Shown here in pieces: positions 9,901 through 17,146 of a stretch of 64,000 nucleotides of DNA. The stretch is from Caulobacter sp031457805 (GTDB lineage: Bacteria > Pseudomonadota > Alphaproteobacteria > Caulobacterales > Caulobacteraceae). Each line of letters begins with the position of its first letter. The first letter of the stretch is position 1. The notes beneath the pieces are model-generated. The model was not told the DNA's origin. It saw only the letters and a program-made list of their open reading frames with translations, and ran no database searches. A program made the translations under genes and the position numbers. The stretch is from positions 124,001 to 188,000 of the forward strand of contig NZ_JAVDXI010000005.1 of NCBI RefSeq assembly GCF_031457805.1, read 5' to 3'.

Positions 9901-10434
9901 CTCCTGGACGTCGGCCGGTGACAGCACCGGCATCTCGAAGTCCTGGAAGGCGAATTCCGACTGCGACGGGAGGGTCGAGCTCTTGCAGGCGTGGTCGTCG
10001 CCGGCCACCGCCAGGACGCCCCCGGTCGGGAAGGTCCCGGCGAAGTTGGCGTGCTTGAAGACGTCGCCGGTGCGATCAACGCCGGGCGCCTTGCCGTACC
10101 ACATGCCGAACACGCCATCGTAAAGCGCGCCGGGGAACAGATTGGCCTGCTGACTGCCCCACACGGCGGTGGCGGCGAGGTCTTCGTTCAGGCCTTCCTG
10201 GAAGACCACGTCATGCGCGGTGAGAAGCTTCTTGATGCGCGCGGCCTGCTGATCGAGGCCGCCCAGCGGCGACCCGCGATAGCCCGACAGATAGCCGCCG
10301 GTGTTCAACCCCGCCTTGCGGTCGAGGCGTTTGCGATCGAGCAAAACACGGAGCAGCGCCTGCACGCCGGTGATGAAGGCGCGACCATCTTCGAGCACAT
10401 ATTTGTCGTCGAGAGTGACTTCCGAGTGCCGCAT
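6997..10434 (-). CDS. indolepyruvate ferredoxin oxidoreductase, fused alpha/beta subunits
   Basis: A cytoplasmic enzyme of 1145 residues combining the IorA (TPP-binding) and IorB (gamma-type) parts in one chain. It would oxidatively decarboxylate aryl-pyruvates from Trp, Phe and Tyr to acyl-CoA with an electron carrier. The N-terminus holds the pyrimidine-binding domain (GYRGSPLGGLD). The TPP domain includes PFFCSGCPHN and GIGCHYMAGF. Iron-sulfur cysteines cluster in VCEGCGDCSVKSNC and in CNQDYSCVEGFCPSF, and the C-terminal third is the IorB-like domain starting at FTGVGGTGVTT. The start is ATG 10434 with GGAGG about 12 nt upstream. The gene diverges from an Lrp-type regulator, its likely controller. 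Confidence 0.95.
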   Translation of the reverse strand: MRHSEVTLDDKYVLEDGRAFITGVQALLRVLLDRKRLDRKAGLNTGGYLSGYRGSPLGGLDQQAARIKKLLTAHDVVFQEGLNEDLAATAVWGSQQANLFPGALYDGVFGMWYGKAPGVDRTGDVFKHANFAGTFPTGGVLAVAGDDHACKSSTLPSQSEFAFQDFEMPVLSPADVQEVLDYGLLGISMSRFSGLWTGMIALADTMDSGVTIDVSLDRHQIVVPEFAFPPGGLGIRQKDQPMEKERRMRLHKIPAALAFARANNIDRVVLGASHVKVGKARLGIVCQGQAYKDVLEAFTAMGMTLQEAADLGVSIYKVGMPWPLEPLGLRAFAAGLETLMVIEHKRALIEPQARAALYDLPAQARPRVIGKTDEKGGPLLSELGSLSVAEIALAIYDRLPDGPHMERAQAYLNRVSAAGVAAVSLAADQARKPFFCSGCPHNTSTKLPEGSRALAGIGCHYMAGFNDPMTDLNTHMGGEGLTWVGAAPFTSEKHVFQNLGDGTYNHSGSLAIRGAVAAGTNITYKLLYNDAVAMTGGQRAESGFTPAQITRQLAAEGVKKTVIVVDDLQRYEGVNDLAPGVEIFPRSDLMRVQEMLRETPGTTVLLYDQTCATEKRRRRKRGSMPKATQRVFINPLVCEGCGDCSVKSNCVSVEPLATEFGRKRKINQSSCNQDYSCVEGFCPSFITLEGAESAQSKKTPATLTAESTPLPQFEPLTGVRKILFTGVGGTGVTTVASIMAMAAHIDGRAGSVVDMTGLAQKGGSVFSHVKIGETEETIVGGRVPAASTDVLIACDLLVAASPEGLSLYAKDRTRAFGNSDFAPTADFVTSRDVRFDSGAMARRVKGATKTFDACPAQRLAETEFGDAIYANMIMVGFAWQRGVIPLSSRAVYRAIKLNGVDADANLQAFELGRRVAHDPSTLTVKEDTTPTPETMPLDALIAHRVEQLTAYQNAAYAQRYADKVAKVRGAETAVSGEDGALPLTRAAAVNLYKLMAYKDEYEVARLYTDGRFAAELAGTFKGGKAKVWLAPPLLAPKGADGKPRKIAFGGWMLDLAFPMLAKLKGLRGTALDIFGKTEERKMERGLIASYETSLDRLVAGLSPESVPLAVKIAEIPQQIRGFGHVKEASVKVAKAAEEKLWAQWG

Positions 10435-10576
10435 GGCAAAAATTTTCCTCCCGGGTCTTCTCGCCCGCTACGCAATATCTTATAGAAGCGCGGAAAATGT
10501 TTGCCCAAGGCGTGCCCGACTCGGGGGCGCTTTGCGCAAAATCAAAGCGCCAACGCCCTCTGGGGGGAGGAATTTC

Positions 10577-11074
10577 TTGTCCGAACAACTCGACGCCGTG
10601 GATGCCAAGATTCTGGATCTCATCCAACACGACGCCGGACTGTCCGTCGCGGAGATCGCCGAACGCGTAGGTCTGTCGTCCAGCCCCTGCTGGCGCCGGA
10701 TCAAGCGCCTGGAAGACGCCGGCGTCATCCAGCGCCGCGTCACCATTCTGGACCGCGAAAAGCTGGGCCTGGGCTTTGAGGTGTACTGCACCGTGAAGCT
10801 GTCGCTGCCGACCAAGGAAAATCTCGACACCTTCGAACAGGCCGTCGGCAAGTGGGCCGAGGTCGTGCAATGCGCCACCGTGACCGGCGCGGCGGATTAC
10901 GAGATGCGGATCGTCACCCGCGACATGCGCGCCTTTGACGAATTCCTGCGCGACAAGCTGCTGTCGCTGGGCCTGGTGTCGAACATCGAAAGCCGCATCG
11001 TCATCCGCGGCGTCAAGAACTCCACCGCCGTGCCGCTGGGCCTGATCAGCCCCTATGTCAGCCCGCTGAGCTAG
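10577..11074 (+). CDS. Lrp/AsnC family transcriptional regulator (TTG start)
   Basis: A regulator of 165 residues: HTH at residues 4-62 (SVAEIAERVGLSSSPCWRRIKRL) and a C-terminal RAM domain ending with a conserved IVIRGVKN strand. The start is TTG 10577, preceded by GGGGGGAGG at 6 nt spacing, an unusually strong ribosome-binding site. The open frame extends upstream to 10301, but that part lacks family similarity and overlaps iorAB. The upstream bases CCCTCTGGGGGGAGGA match one arm of repeat family A, so this ribosome-binding site may derive from a repeat remnant. It probably regulates the divergent iorAB. Confidence 0.92.
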   Translation: MSEQLDAVDAKILDLIQHDAGLSVAEIAERVGLSSSPCWRRIKRLEDAGVIQRRVTILDREKLGLGFEVYCTVKLSLPTKENLDTFEQAVGKWAEVVQCATVTGAADYEMRIVTRDMRAFDEFLRDKLLSLGLVSNIESRIVIRGVKNSTAVPLGLISPYVSPLS

Positions 11075-11081
11075 CGACTTT

Positions 11082-11223
11082 CCTTCTCCCCTTGCGGGAG
11101 AAGGTGTCGACGCAGTCGACGGATGAGGGGTCGCACCAGCGGCCCCTTTTTCATACGCGGACAGCCCCAGAAACCCCTCATCCGACCGCTTCGCGGCCAC
11201 CTTCTCCCACACGGGGAGAAGGG
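11082..11223. repeat. multi-hairpin intergenic repeat, family A variant (copy A3)
   Basis: The same arm order as A1 with different bases: CTTCTCCCC/GGGAGAAG, a GTCGAC-GCA-GTCGAC arm, GATGAGGGG pairing with CCCCTCATC, a CCGC-TTC-GCGG arm, and a closing CTTCTCCC/GGGGAGAAGG. It lies between the Lrp gene and the pirin gene. Confidence 0.85.
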
Positions 11224-11291
11224 TCGTTTTCAACAAGCGCCCCGCGAAACTCCCCGCTAAGCTCCCGGTCGCCTAGCCGCCGGAGCTTTCC

Positions 11292-12188
11292 ATGATCGAC
11301 CTCGTCTTCGACGCCCGCCGCAAGGACCTCGGCAACTTCGAGGTCGGGCGTGTGCTGCCGTTCCATGCCCATCGGATGGTCGGCCCGTTCACATTCCTCG
11401 ACCACATGGGCCCCGCGGCCTTCGACCCCGGCTTCGCCAAGAGCGCGGACGTGCGTCCGCATCCGCATATCGGCCTGTCGACCCTGACCTATCTCTTCGA
11501 GGGTGAGATCACCCACCGCGACAGCGTGGGTTCGCTGGCCGTGATCAAGCCGCACGAGGTCAACTGGATGACCGCCGGCTCCGGCATCACCCACTCCGAG
11601 CGCTTCGAGGGCCTGCGCGAGCATGGCGGCCGCATGGACGGCATGCAGGCCTGGGTGGCGCTGCCCAAGGAATTCGAGGAGATCGCTCCAAGCTTTACGC
11701 ACCACGAAGGCGCCGCCGAGCTGCCCTATTACGAGAGCGGCGGGCTTAAGGCGCGGCTGATTGCTGGCGAGGCCTTCGGAGCCAAGTCGAACGTTCCAGT
11801 CTATTCGCCGCTCTTCTATGTGCATTGGGAGCTGGAGCCCGGCACGGTCGCCGCCCTCCCAGCCGAGTATTCCGAACGTGCGGCCTATATCGCGGCTGGC
11901 CGGGTCGAGGTGGGCGACCGGGAACTGGCAGCCACACAGATGGCGGTGTTCGCGCCGGGCGACACCATTGTGTTCAAGGCCCTGGAGCGCTCCACCGTGA
12001 TGCTCCTGGGCGGCGAGCCGGTGGGGCCGCGCTTCATCGAGTGGAACTTTGTCTCCTCGTCCAAGGACCGCATCGAGCAGGCCAAGGCCGACTGGAAGGC
12101 CGGCCGCATGAAGCTGCCGGATCTGGACCACGATGAATTCATCCCCTTGCCCGAGGGGCCGCCGCCGCCAGCCAATCCGATGTCGTAG
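11292..12188 (+). CDS. pirin family protein (first copy)
   Basis: A bicupin protein of 298 residues. The pirin signature is present: FHAHRMVGPFTFLDHMGP and the metal-binding PHPHIGLSTLTYLFEGEI, followed by GSGITHSER with further candidate iron ligands. Bacterial pirins are redox-linked cytoplasmic proteins, and some have quercetinase activity; the substrate here is unknown. The C-terminal pirin_C domain spans about residues 175-280. The gene converges with rplJL. A second, divergent pirin lies at 23984-24814. Confidence 0.92.
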   Translation: MIDLVFDARRKDLGNFEVGRVLPFHAHRMVGPFTFLDHMGPAAFDPGFAKSADVRPHPHIGLSTLTYLFEGEITHRDSVGSLAVIKPHEVNWMTAGSGITHSERFEGLREHGGRMDGMQAWVALPKEFEEIAPSFTHHEGAAELPYYESGGLKARLIAGEAFGAKSNVPVYSPLFYVHWELEPGTVAALPAEYSERAAYIAAGRVEVGDRELAATQMAVFAPGDTIVFKALERSTVMLLGGEPVGPRFIEWNFVSSSKDRIEQAKADWKAGRMKLPDLDHDEFIPLPEGPPPPANPMS

Positions 12189-12223
12189 GACCAAGGCCCC
12201 GATCACGGCGCCTTGAACGCCCA

Positions 12224-12259
12224 AAGAAAACGGCCCCGGAGGTTTCCCTCCGAGGCCGC
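12224..12259 (-). terminator. rho-independent terminator of rplJL
   Basis: On the minus strand a GC-rich stem (GCGGCCTCGGAGG pairing across GAAA with CCTCCGGGGCCG) is followed by TTTTCTTT. It lies about 115 bp beyond the rplL stop, after two further hairpins. Confidence 0.8.
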
Positions 12260-12294
12260 TTCGGCAGGTCCAAAAGGAACCCGATTCCCAGCCC

Positions 12295-12357
12295 GGAGCC
12301 CCAAGGGGCTCCAATTTCCTGTAAAAGGCTGGACATTCCGACAGGGTCGGAATGTCC
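12295..12357. other. two perfect hairpins downstream of rplL
   Basis: GGAGCCCCAAGGGGCTCC (12295-12312) is a near-complete palindrome. GGACATTCCGAC (12331-12342) pairs with GTCGGAATGTCC (12346-12357) across a 3-nt loop. Both lie between the rplL stop and the T-tailed terminator on the same transcript. Neither has a T tract of its own, so they may act as mRNA 3'-end stabilisers or processing sites. Confidence 0.65.
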
Positions 12358-12372
12358 GGGGCTGGGACCGAA

Positions 12373-12756
12373 TTACTTGATTTGGATCTTGGCGCCGGCT
12401 TCCGTGAGCTTCTTCGAGATCTCTTCGGCTTGTTGCTTCGAGACGTTCTCGACGACGTTCTGCGGAGCGCCTTCGACCAGGTCCTTGGCTTCCTTCAGGC
12501 CGAGGTCCGGACGGACGCCGCGGACTTCCTTGATCACGTTGATCTTCTTGTCGCCGCCGTCGACGAGGACGACGGTGAATTCGGTTTGCTCTTCGGCGGC
12601 TTCAGCCGGAGCAGCAGCAGCGCCACCAACGGCGGCGACGGCGACCGGAGCGGCGGCCGAGACGCCCCACTTCTCTTCGAGCATCTTCGAGAGTTCAGCG
12701 GCTTCCAGCACCGACAGGGTGGACAGTTCTTCGACCAGCTTTTCGAGCTTCGACAT
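12373..12756 (-). CDS. rplL: 50S ribosomal protein L7/L12
   Basis: A protein of 127 residues, typical length for the stalk protein that recruits translation GTPases. The N-terminal dimerisation segment (MSKLEKLVEELSTLSVLEAAEL) is followed by an Ala/Pro-rich hinge (VAAVGGAAAAPAEAAEE) and the globular C-terminal domain with KKINVIKEVR and GLKEAKDLVEGAP. It lies 45 bp downstream of rplJ in a two-gene operon, with a hairpin series and terminator after it. rpoB does not follow. Confidence 0.98.
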   Translation of the reverse strand: MSKLEKLVEELSTLSVLEAAELSKMLEEKWGVSAAAPVAVAAVGGAAAAPAEAAEEQTEFTVVLVDGGDKKINVIKEVRGVRPDLGLKEAKDLVEGAPQNVVENVSKQQAEEISKKLTEAGAKIQIK

Positions 12757-12801
12757 GTGTCAGTTCCTTAGAGAGATTGGGATAGATTGCGGGGATGACC
12801 G

Positions 12802-13320
12802 TTACGCGGCGTCTTTGGTCGCGTAGGCGTTGAAAACGCGAGCCAGCTGGCCAGCCGGGGCCTGCAGGACGCCAGCAACCTTGGTCGCCGGAGCCTGGAT
12901 GAGGCCGATGAGCTTGCCACGCAGTTCGTCCAGCGACGGCAGCGTCGCCAGAGCACGCACGCCGGCTTCGTCCAGCACGTTGGTCTGGTCCAGAACGCCA
13001 CCGACGAGCTTGAGCTTGTCGTTTTCCTTGGCGAACTGCACCGCGATCTTCGCGGCCGAAACGGCGTCCGGGCCGTAGGCGATGGCGACCGGACCGGTGA
13101 AGAGCTTTTCGCCCTTGTCACCGAGCTTGCCGTCCAGAGCCTTGAGGGCCAGGGTGTTCTTCACAACCTTGATCGCGGCGCCTTCCTTGCGGAGGCGAAG
13201 ACGAAGGTCGGTCATTTCCGCAACGGTCAGACCCATGTAGTGGGTCACGACGACAGCGCCGGCATCGGCGAAGACGCTTTTCAGCGACTCGATCGATTCC
13301 TGCTTTTGAGCGCGGTCCAT
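12802..13320 (-). CDS. rplJ: 50S ribosomal protein L10
   Basis: A protein of 172 residues that anchors L7/L12 to the ribosome. The N-terminal MDRAQKQESIESLKSVF and VVTHYMGLTVAEMTDLRLRLR are typical of L10, as is the helical C-terminus that carries L7/L12 dimers. The start is ATG 13320 preceded by GGAG. In most bacteria L10 represses its own operon through the mRNA leader. The long untranslated region upstream is compatible with this. Confidence 0.98.
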   Translation of the reverse strand: MDRAQKQESIESLKSVFADAGAVVVTHYMGLTVAEMTDLRLRLRKEGAAIKVVKNTLALKALDGKLGDKGEKLFTGPVAIAYGPDAVSAAKIAVQFAKENDKLKLVGGVLDQTNVLDEAGVRALATLPSLDELRGKLIGLIQAPATKVAGVLQAPAGQLARVFNAYATKDAA

Positions 13321-13667
13321 TGCGGTCTCCTACTCAATAACAGCGGCCGGACCATTCCGGCAGCCAGATGCGGTCCCATGCGGGATTGCTCCCGCGTGCG
13401 AGTCGCATGTGCCTGTTTCAAGGAAAGTCGGCCGCGTTCCGGTCTCGGACCGGCCCAACCGAAGAAGGGGGCCACGAGCAGGAAGACTTGGCGTCTCTAT
13501 CCCTGTCTCCCGACGGCGAGGAAGGGCTCTTCCTCGGTTACGGCGTTGGTGACCCCACGCCCCGTTGTTCTCAAACAGGTTCGCCAACGGACCGGAGTCC
13601 GTCGGAGAAGGCGCGCCGTATAGACGAAGACGCGGTGGATTTCAACAGGGGGCCGACAAACAGGGGC
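13321..13667 (-). promoter_or_regulatory. gene-free leader and promoter region of rplJL
   Basis: A region of 347 bp without a supportable gene, between the TetR-fold gene stop and the rplJ start. It contains several GC-rich inverted segments, for example GGCCGGTCCGAGACCGG and GCGGGAGCAATCCCGC read on the minus strand. Its position and length match those expected for an L10 autoregulatory leader. I could not fold it or assign a promoter reliably. Confidence 0.45.
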
Positions 13668-14201
13668 CTAGAGACCCGCGCCGATCTTGCCCAATTGCTC
13701 GGCCATCTGCTTCAGGCGTTTGTCCAACTCGGCCATGGTGCGGTTCAGCGCGCCTTCGTCGTCGCGCCAGACCTGGACCACACGGACCCACACCGCCGTC
13801 ATCGCCGCCAGACGCGGGGCGGTGGCCTCGACACCGGCGGCCTCAAGGATCGCGCGAGCGATGCGGGGGAAACGCGCGGCGGAGGCCAGAACCCCTTCGC
13901 TCTTGGCGATGGCGATCAGCGCCGCGCGATGCGGCTCCATCGCCTCGATACGCGCCATGGCCGCGTCGAACAGGCGGTCGTGCGCGGCGGAGCCTTCGGG
14001 ATAGTCGACACCAAGCGCGGCCTGGTCGAAGCGCCTCGAGAGGTGGCTTAGAACCGCCGCCTTGCTATCGGCCAGCGCATACAGCGCCGGAAAGGGCACA
14101 TCGGCCTTGGCGGCGATGTCGCGCAGCGTGACCTGAGGCCATGGCTTGTCGGCGGCGAGCGCCAGGGCGGCGGCGGCGCGGTCGAGGATGTCGGCGGTCA
14201 T
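13668..14201 (-). CDS. TetR-fold protein, regulator or COQ9-like
   Basis: A protein of 177 residues. The N-terminal 50 residues resemble a TetR helix-turn-helix (QVTLRDIAAKADVPFPALYALADSKAAVLSHL). The C-terminal part (VWVRVVQVWRDDEGALNRTMAELDKRL) weakly resembles the closing segment of COQ9, which also has a TetR fold and binds ubiquinone-related lipids. The start is ATG 14201. I cannot decide between a DNA-binding regulator and a COQ9-type accessory protein; the clear HTH favours the former. Confidence 0.75.
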   Translation of the reverse strand: MTADILDRAAAALALAADKPWPQVTLRDIAAKADVPFPALYALADSKAAVLSHLSRRFDQAALGVDYPEGSAAHDRLFDAAMARIEAMEPHRAALIAIAKSEGVLASAARFPRIARAILEAAGVEATAPRLAAMTAVWVRVVQVWRDDEGALNRTMAELDKRLKQMAEQLGKIGAGL

Positions 14202-14268
14202 AGGCTAGACATGGCCCCGCGCGGCGACAGGGACAAGACGATCCTCTCCCGTTAAGCCGTCAAAGCGC

Positions 14269-15051
14269 CTAACCGCCCAATTCCTTCGAGCGCGCCACGG
14301 CCGCGTCCAGCGCCTTGGGCAGAAGGTCCCCAAAGCCCCCCTCGCCCATCAGCACCGACAGCGCCGCCGCCGTCGTGCCGCCGGGCGACGTCACCTGCTT
14401 GCGCAATTCGGCCGGCTCCTCGCCGCTCTGCGCCATCAGGGCGGCCGCGCCGATGATGGTCGCGCGGGCCAGACGGGCGCTTTCAGCCGACTCAAGCCCC
14501 TGGGCCGCACCCGCCGCCTCCAGCGCCTCGATGAAGGCGTAGAGATAGGCCGGGGCCGAGCCCGATACGGCGGTGGCCGCGTGCATCAGGTCCTCGGCCG
14601 GCAGGATCGCCACCACCGCGACGGGCGCGAACAGAGCTTGAGCCCGCGCCAGCGCCTCGGCGTCGTCGGCGTAGAGGCTGGCCGCGCCGCGTCCGATCGC
14701 GACGGCCGTCGTTGGCATCACCCTTGCGACGCGCCGGCCGCCGAAGGCTTGTGAAATGTCGGCGGCGCGGACGCCGGCGGCGATCGACACGATCACCGCA
14801 TCCGGGGCCAGGTGCGGAACAACGTCCTCGATCGCCTCGCGCCAGATCTGCGGCTTGACCGCCAGCAGGACGGTCTTGGCGGCGCTCAGGGATTCCAGCG
14901 GCGGGTTGACCACCGCGCCCGCGAAGGCGGCGGCGTCCACATGGGGATCACGGATGATGAGGTCGGAGGCTTGAAAGGCGCCCGCGGCGCGCCAGCCCTG
15001 AATCAGAGCGCCACCCATGCGGCCCGCGCCGAGGAGAAGGATGGGAGTCAT
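14269..15051 (-). CDS. proC: pyrroline-5-carboxylate reductase
   Basis: A protein of 260 residues catalysing the last step of proline synthesis with NAD(P)H. The N-terminal Rossmann motif is ILLLGAGRMGGALIQGW. The C-terminal dimerisation domain carries the ProC signature around VSGSAPAYLYAFIEAL and VTSPGGTTAAALSVL. I chose ATG 15051 over an upstream in-frame GTG at 15060 because GAGG lies 8 nt before the ATG but would abut the GTG. Repeat copy A4 lies just upstream, between proC and the YbjN gene. Confidence 0.96.
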   Translation of the reverse strand: MTPILLLGAGRMGGALIQGWRAAGAFQASDLIIRDPHVDAAAFAGAVVNPPLESLSAAKTVLLAVKPQIWREAIEDVVPHLAPDAVIVSIAAGVRAADISQAFGGRRVARVMPTTAVAIGRGAASLYADDAEALARAQALFAPVAVVAILPAEDLMHAATAVSGSAPAYLYAFIEALEAAGAAQGLESAESARLARATIIGAAALMAQSGEEPAELRKQVTSPGGTTAAALSVLMGEGGFGDLLPKALDAAVARSKELGG

Positions 15052-15071
15052 GCGCGTCACCTCGATCTCTG

Positions 15072-15213
15072 TCCTTCTCCCCTTGCGGGAGAAGGTGGCC
15101 TGCGGAGCAGGTCGGATGAGGGGTTTCTCGGACTTCGCCGCAAGATGACGAGCGCTCGCCTGCGCGACCCCTCATCCGTCGCTTCGCGACACCTTCTCCC
15201 GCAAGGGGAGAAG
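15072..15213. repeat. multi-hairpin intergenic repeat, family A variant (copy A4)
   Basis: The arms are CCTTCTCCCC/GGGAGAAGG, CCTGC-GGA-GCAGG, GATGAGGGG pairing with CCCCTCATC, GTCGC-TTC-GCGAC, and ACCTTCTCCC/GGGGAGAAGG. The second and fourth arms differ in sequence from A3 yet remain paired. It lies between the YbjN and proC genes. Confidence 0.87.
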
Positions 15214-15228
15214 GATTTGAAGCCCTAA

Positions 15229-15735
15229 TCAGGCCTGGCCGACGGTCTCGAACATGCAGGCGGCCATCGCCTGGTCGGGGGTCTTGGCGCCCTGCAGCAG
15301 GAATTCGAACGCCGGGAAGAAGCGGTCAGCCGCCTCCACCGCCGCGTCGATCATAGAGGCGGCCTGGGCCATGGTGGGACGCTCGCCCGACGGCAGGGCC
15401 AGGGCGTGGCGGAACACCACTTCGCCGTCCTCAGTCCAGACCTCGAAATGCCCCAGCCAGACGCGCTGGTTGATCAGGGCCAGCAGTTCATACGCGTTGG
15501 CGCGCTTGGACTTCGGTGCGCGCAGGTCCAGCGACAGGCACAGCTGCAGGCAGTCGGCCTCGGGCCGCCAGGCGAACCACAGCTCGTAGTCCTTCCAGTC
15601 GCCCTTCAGGGCGAAGGCGAGATCACCGTCCTCGGTGCGATCGAAGGTAAGGTTCTCGGCCGACAGCACGTGCTCGACCACCTCCAGGGGATCGAGAGCC
15701 ATCAGGACGTCGTCGTCTTCCGGTTGGGTGTCCAT
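15229..15735 (-). CDS. YbjN domain-containing protein
   Basis: A cytoplasmic protein of 168 residues. The YbjN-type fold is suggested by the type-III-chaperone-like pattern LAFALKGDWKDYELWFAWRPEADCLQLCLSL, then ELLALINQRVWLGHFEVW and MIDAAVEAADRFFPAFE. The molecular role of the family is not established. It lies upstream of proC on the same strand, separated by repeat A4. Confidence 0.88.
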   Translation of the reverse strand: MDTQPEDDDVLMALDPLEVVEHVLSAENLTFDRTEDGDLAFALKGDWKDYELWFAWRPEADCLQLCLSLDLRAPKSKRANAYELLALINQRVWLGHFEVWTEDGEVVFRHALALPSGERPTMAQAASMIDAAVEAADRFFPAFEFLLQGAKTPDQAMAACMFETVGQA

Positions 15736-15865
15736 GAAAAACCTACGTCCCCGCCGGCGACGGCGGGGGTTAGCCCCGCGCTGAATCGCTCACGTACGGG
15801 GACACTAATCTGCTTCGCGGCGTTCGTCTCAACTCGCTTCACGCTGGAAGCGAGCGGCGGGTCAG

Positions 15866-16123
15866 CTATTCGCCTGAACTCGCGGTTTTCTTCGCGGGCG
15901 CCTTCTTGGCCGCCTTCAAGGCCGCCACTTCCTCGCGCAGCGCCGCCACTTCGGCCTTCAGGGCCTCGAAATCGTCGCGACGGATCAGGTCGAACTCCGC
16001 CGCCAAGCGGTCCGCCTGGGCCCGCATCGCGGTCTTGGCCTCCTCGCCGGCCGTCTGGGCGATGCCCATGGCCGCCTGGGTCAGCTTGGCGAATTCGTCG
16101 AGGAAGGGGTTCTGGCTGTGCAT
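15866..16123 (-). CDS. UbiK/BMFP family accessory protein
   Basis: A small protein of 85 residues. The N-terminal amphipathic segment (NPFLDEFAKLTQAAMGIAQT) is followed by a coiled coil (DDFEALKAEVAALREEVAALKA) and a basic Lys/Ala tail. This is the BMFP/YqiC pattern. UbiK in enterobacteria forms trimers and assists the ubiquinone biosynthesis complex at membranes. It is divergent from lgt. The family assignment is good; the ubiquinone role is by homology. Confidence 0.87.
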   Translation of the reverse strand: MHSQNPFLDEFAKLTQAAMGIAQTAGEEAKTAMRAQADRLAAEFDLIRRDDFEALKAEVAALREEVAALKAAKKAPAKKTASSGE

Positions 16124-16237
16124 CGGTAATCCATGCCCGCGAATGGGCCTTGCGCTCTTATATGGGAAACGGTGGATGAAAGCGAAGCCCGAACGCTATA
16201 CGTCTGCGTCGATCTGTCCCGCACGGAGCCCGAGCGC

Positions 16238-17146
16238 GTGATCTTTCCGAACATCGACCCCGTGGTCCACATTGGCCCCTGGGCCCTGCAATTCGGCCCG
16301 CTGGCCCTGCGCTGGTACGCTCTCGCCTATGTGGCGGGGATCCTGCTGGGATGGCGCTACGCGCTTCGCCTGACGCGGACGTCCAGCGTCTGGGGCGGCC
16401 GAGCCCCGACGGCCACCGGGCTGCAGATCGATGATCTGGTGCTTTGGATCACGCTCGGCATCATCGCCGGCGGGCGCCTGGGCTACATCCTCTTCTACAT
16501 GCTGATGAACGACGACCAGCGCGCCTGGCTCGCCGCCCACCCCATGGACGTCTTCAAGATCTGGGAAGGCGGCATGTCGTTCCACGGTGGCTTCCTGGGC
16601 GTCTGCGCGGCCATCGTCCTGTTCGCGCGCCAGCAGAAGATCGACATGCTGAAACTGGGCGACCTGATCGCGCCGGTCGCGCCGATCGGCATCTTCTTTG
16701 GCCGCATCGCAAACTTCATCAACGGCGAGCTGTGGGGCCGCGTCACCGACGGACCGTTCGGGATCATCTTCTGCAACGAGACGATCCAGGCCAATCACCC
16801 CCAGCGCATCTGCCCGGCCGGGCCGCTGCCCCGCCATCCCAGCCAGCTCTACGAAGCGGCGCTGGAAGGTCTTTTGCTGTTCCTGATCATGGCGTTCGCC
16901 ATCTACAAGCTGAAATGGCTTCGCCGGCGCGGCGCGCTCGTGGCGACGTTCCTGCTGGGCTATGGCCTGGCGCGCCTGTCGCTGGAGAACGTGCGCAATC
17001 CCGACGTCGGCATGCCCGACTTCCCGCTGGGCCTGACCATGGGCATGATGCTGTCGATCCCGATGATCCTGGCTGGCGGCTGGCTGTTGTGGAAGGCGCT
17101 GAAGGAACCGATCCAGAACGACGCCGAGGCGCATGAGCCTGCTTGA
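16238..17146 (+). CDS. lgt: prolipoprotein diacylglyceryl transferase
   Basis: An inner-membrane enzyme of 302 residues and about seven membrane segments that transfers diacylglyceryl from phosphatidylglycerol to the lipobox cysteine. The Lgt signature is GRIANFINGELWGR, with HPSQLYEAALEG downstream. I chose GTG 16238 (reading MIFPNIDPVVHIGPWALQFG) because this is the family's usual N-terminus and GGAG lies 8 nt upstream. The open frame continues upstream to 16133. The last 14 bp overlap midA, so the two are probably co-translated. Confidence 0.95.
   Translation: MIFPNIDPVVHIGPWALQFGPLALRWYALAYVAGILLGWRYALRLTRTSSVWGGRAPTATGLQIDDLVLWITLGIIAGGRLGYILFYMLMNDDQRAWLAAHPMDVFKIWEGGMSFHGGFLGVCAAIVLFARQQKIDMLKLGDLIAPVAPIGIFFGRIANFINGELWGRVTDGPFGIIFCNETIQANHPQRICPAGPLPRHPSQLYEAALEGLLLFLIMAFAIYKLKWLRRRGALVATFLLGYGLARLSLENVRNPDVGMPDFPLGLTMGMMLSIPMILAGGWLLWKALKEPIQNDAEAHEPA

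Noticed and set aside
6640..9921. A 1093-codon open frame on the plus strand
   Set aside because: It lies antisense to the clearly conserved iorAB. Its composition (His, Arg, Gly and Leu rich) and lack of recognisable domains are typical of antisense frames in high-GC DNA.
11082..15213. Repeats A3 and A4 considered as CRISPR or insertion sequences
   Set aside because: The units are long, isolated and internally palindromic, with no regular spacers and no transposase gene.
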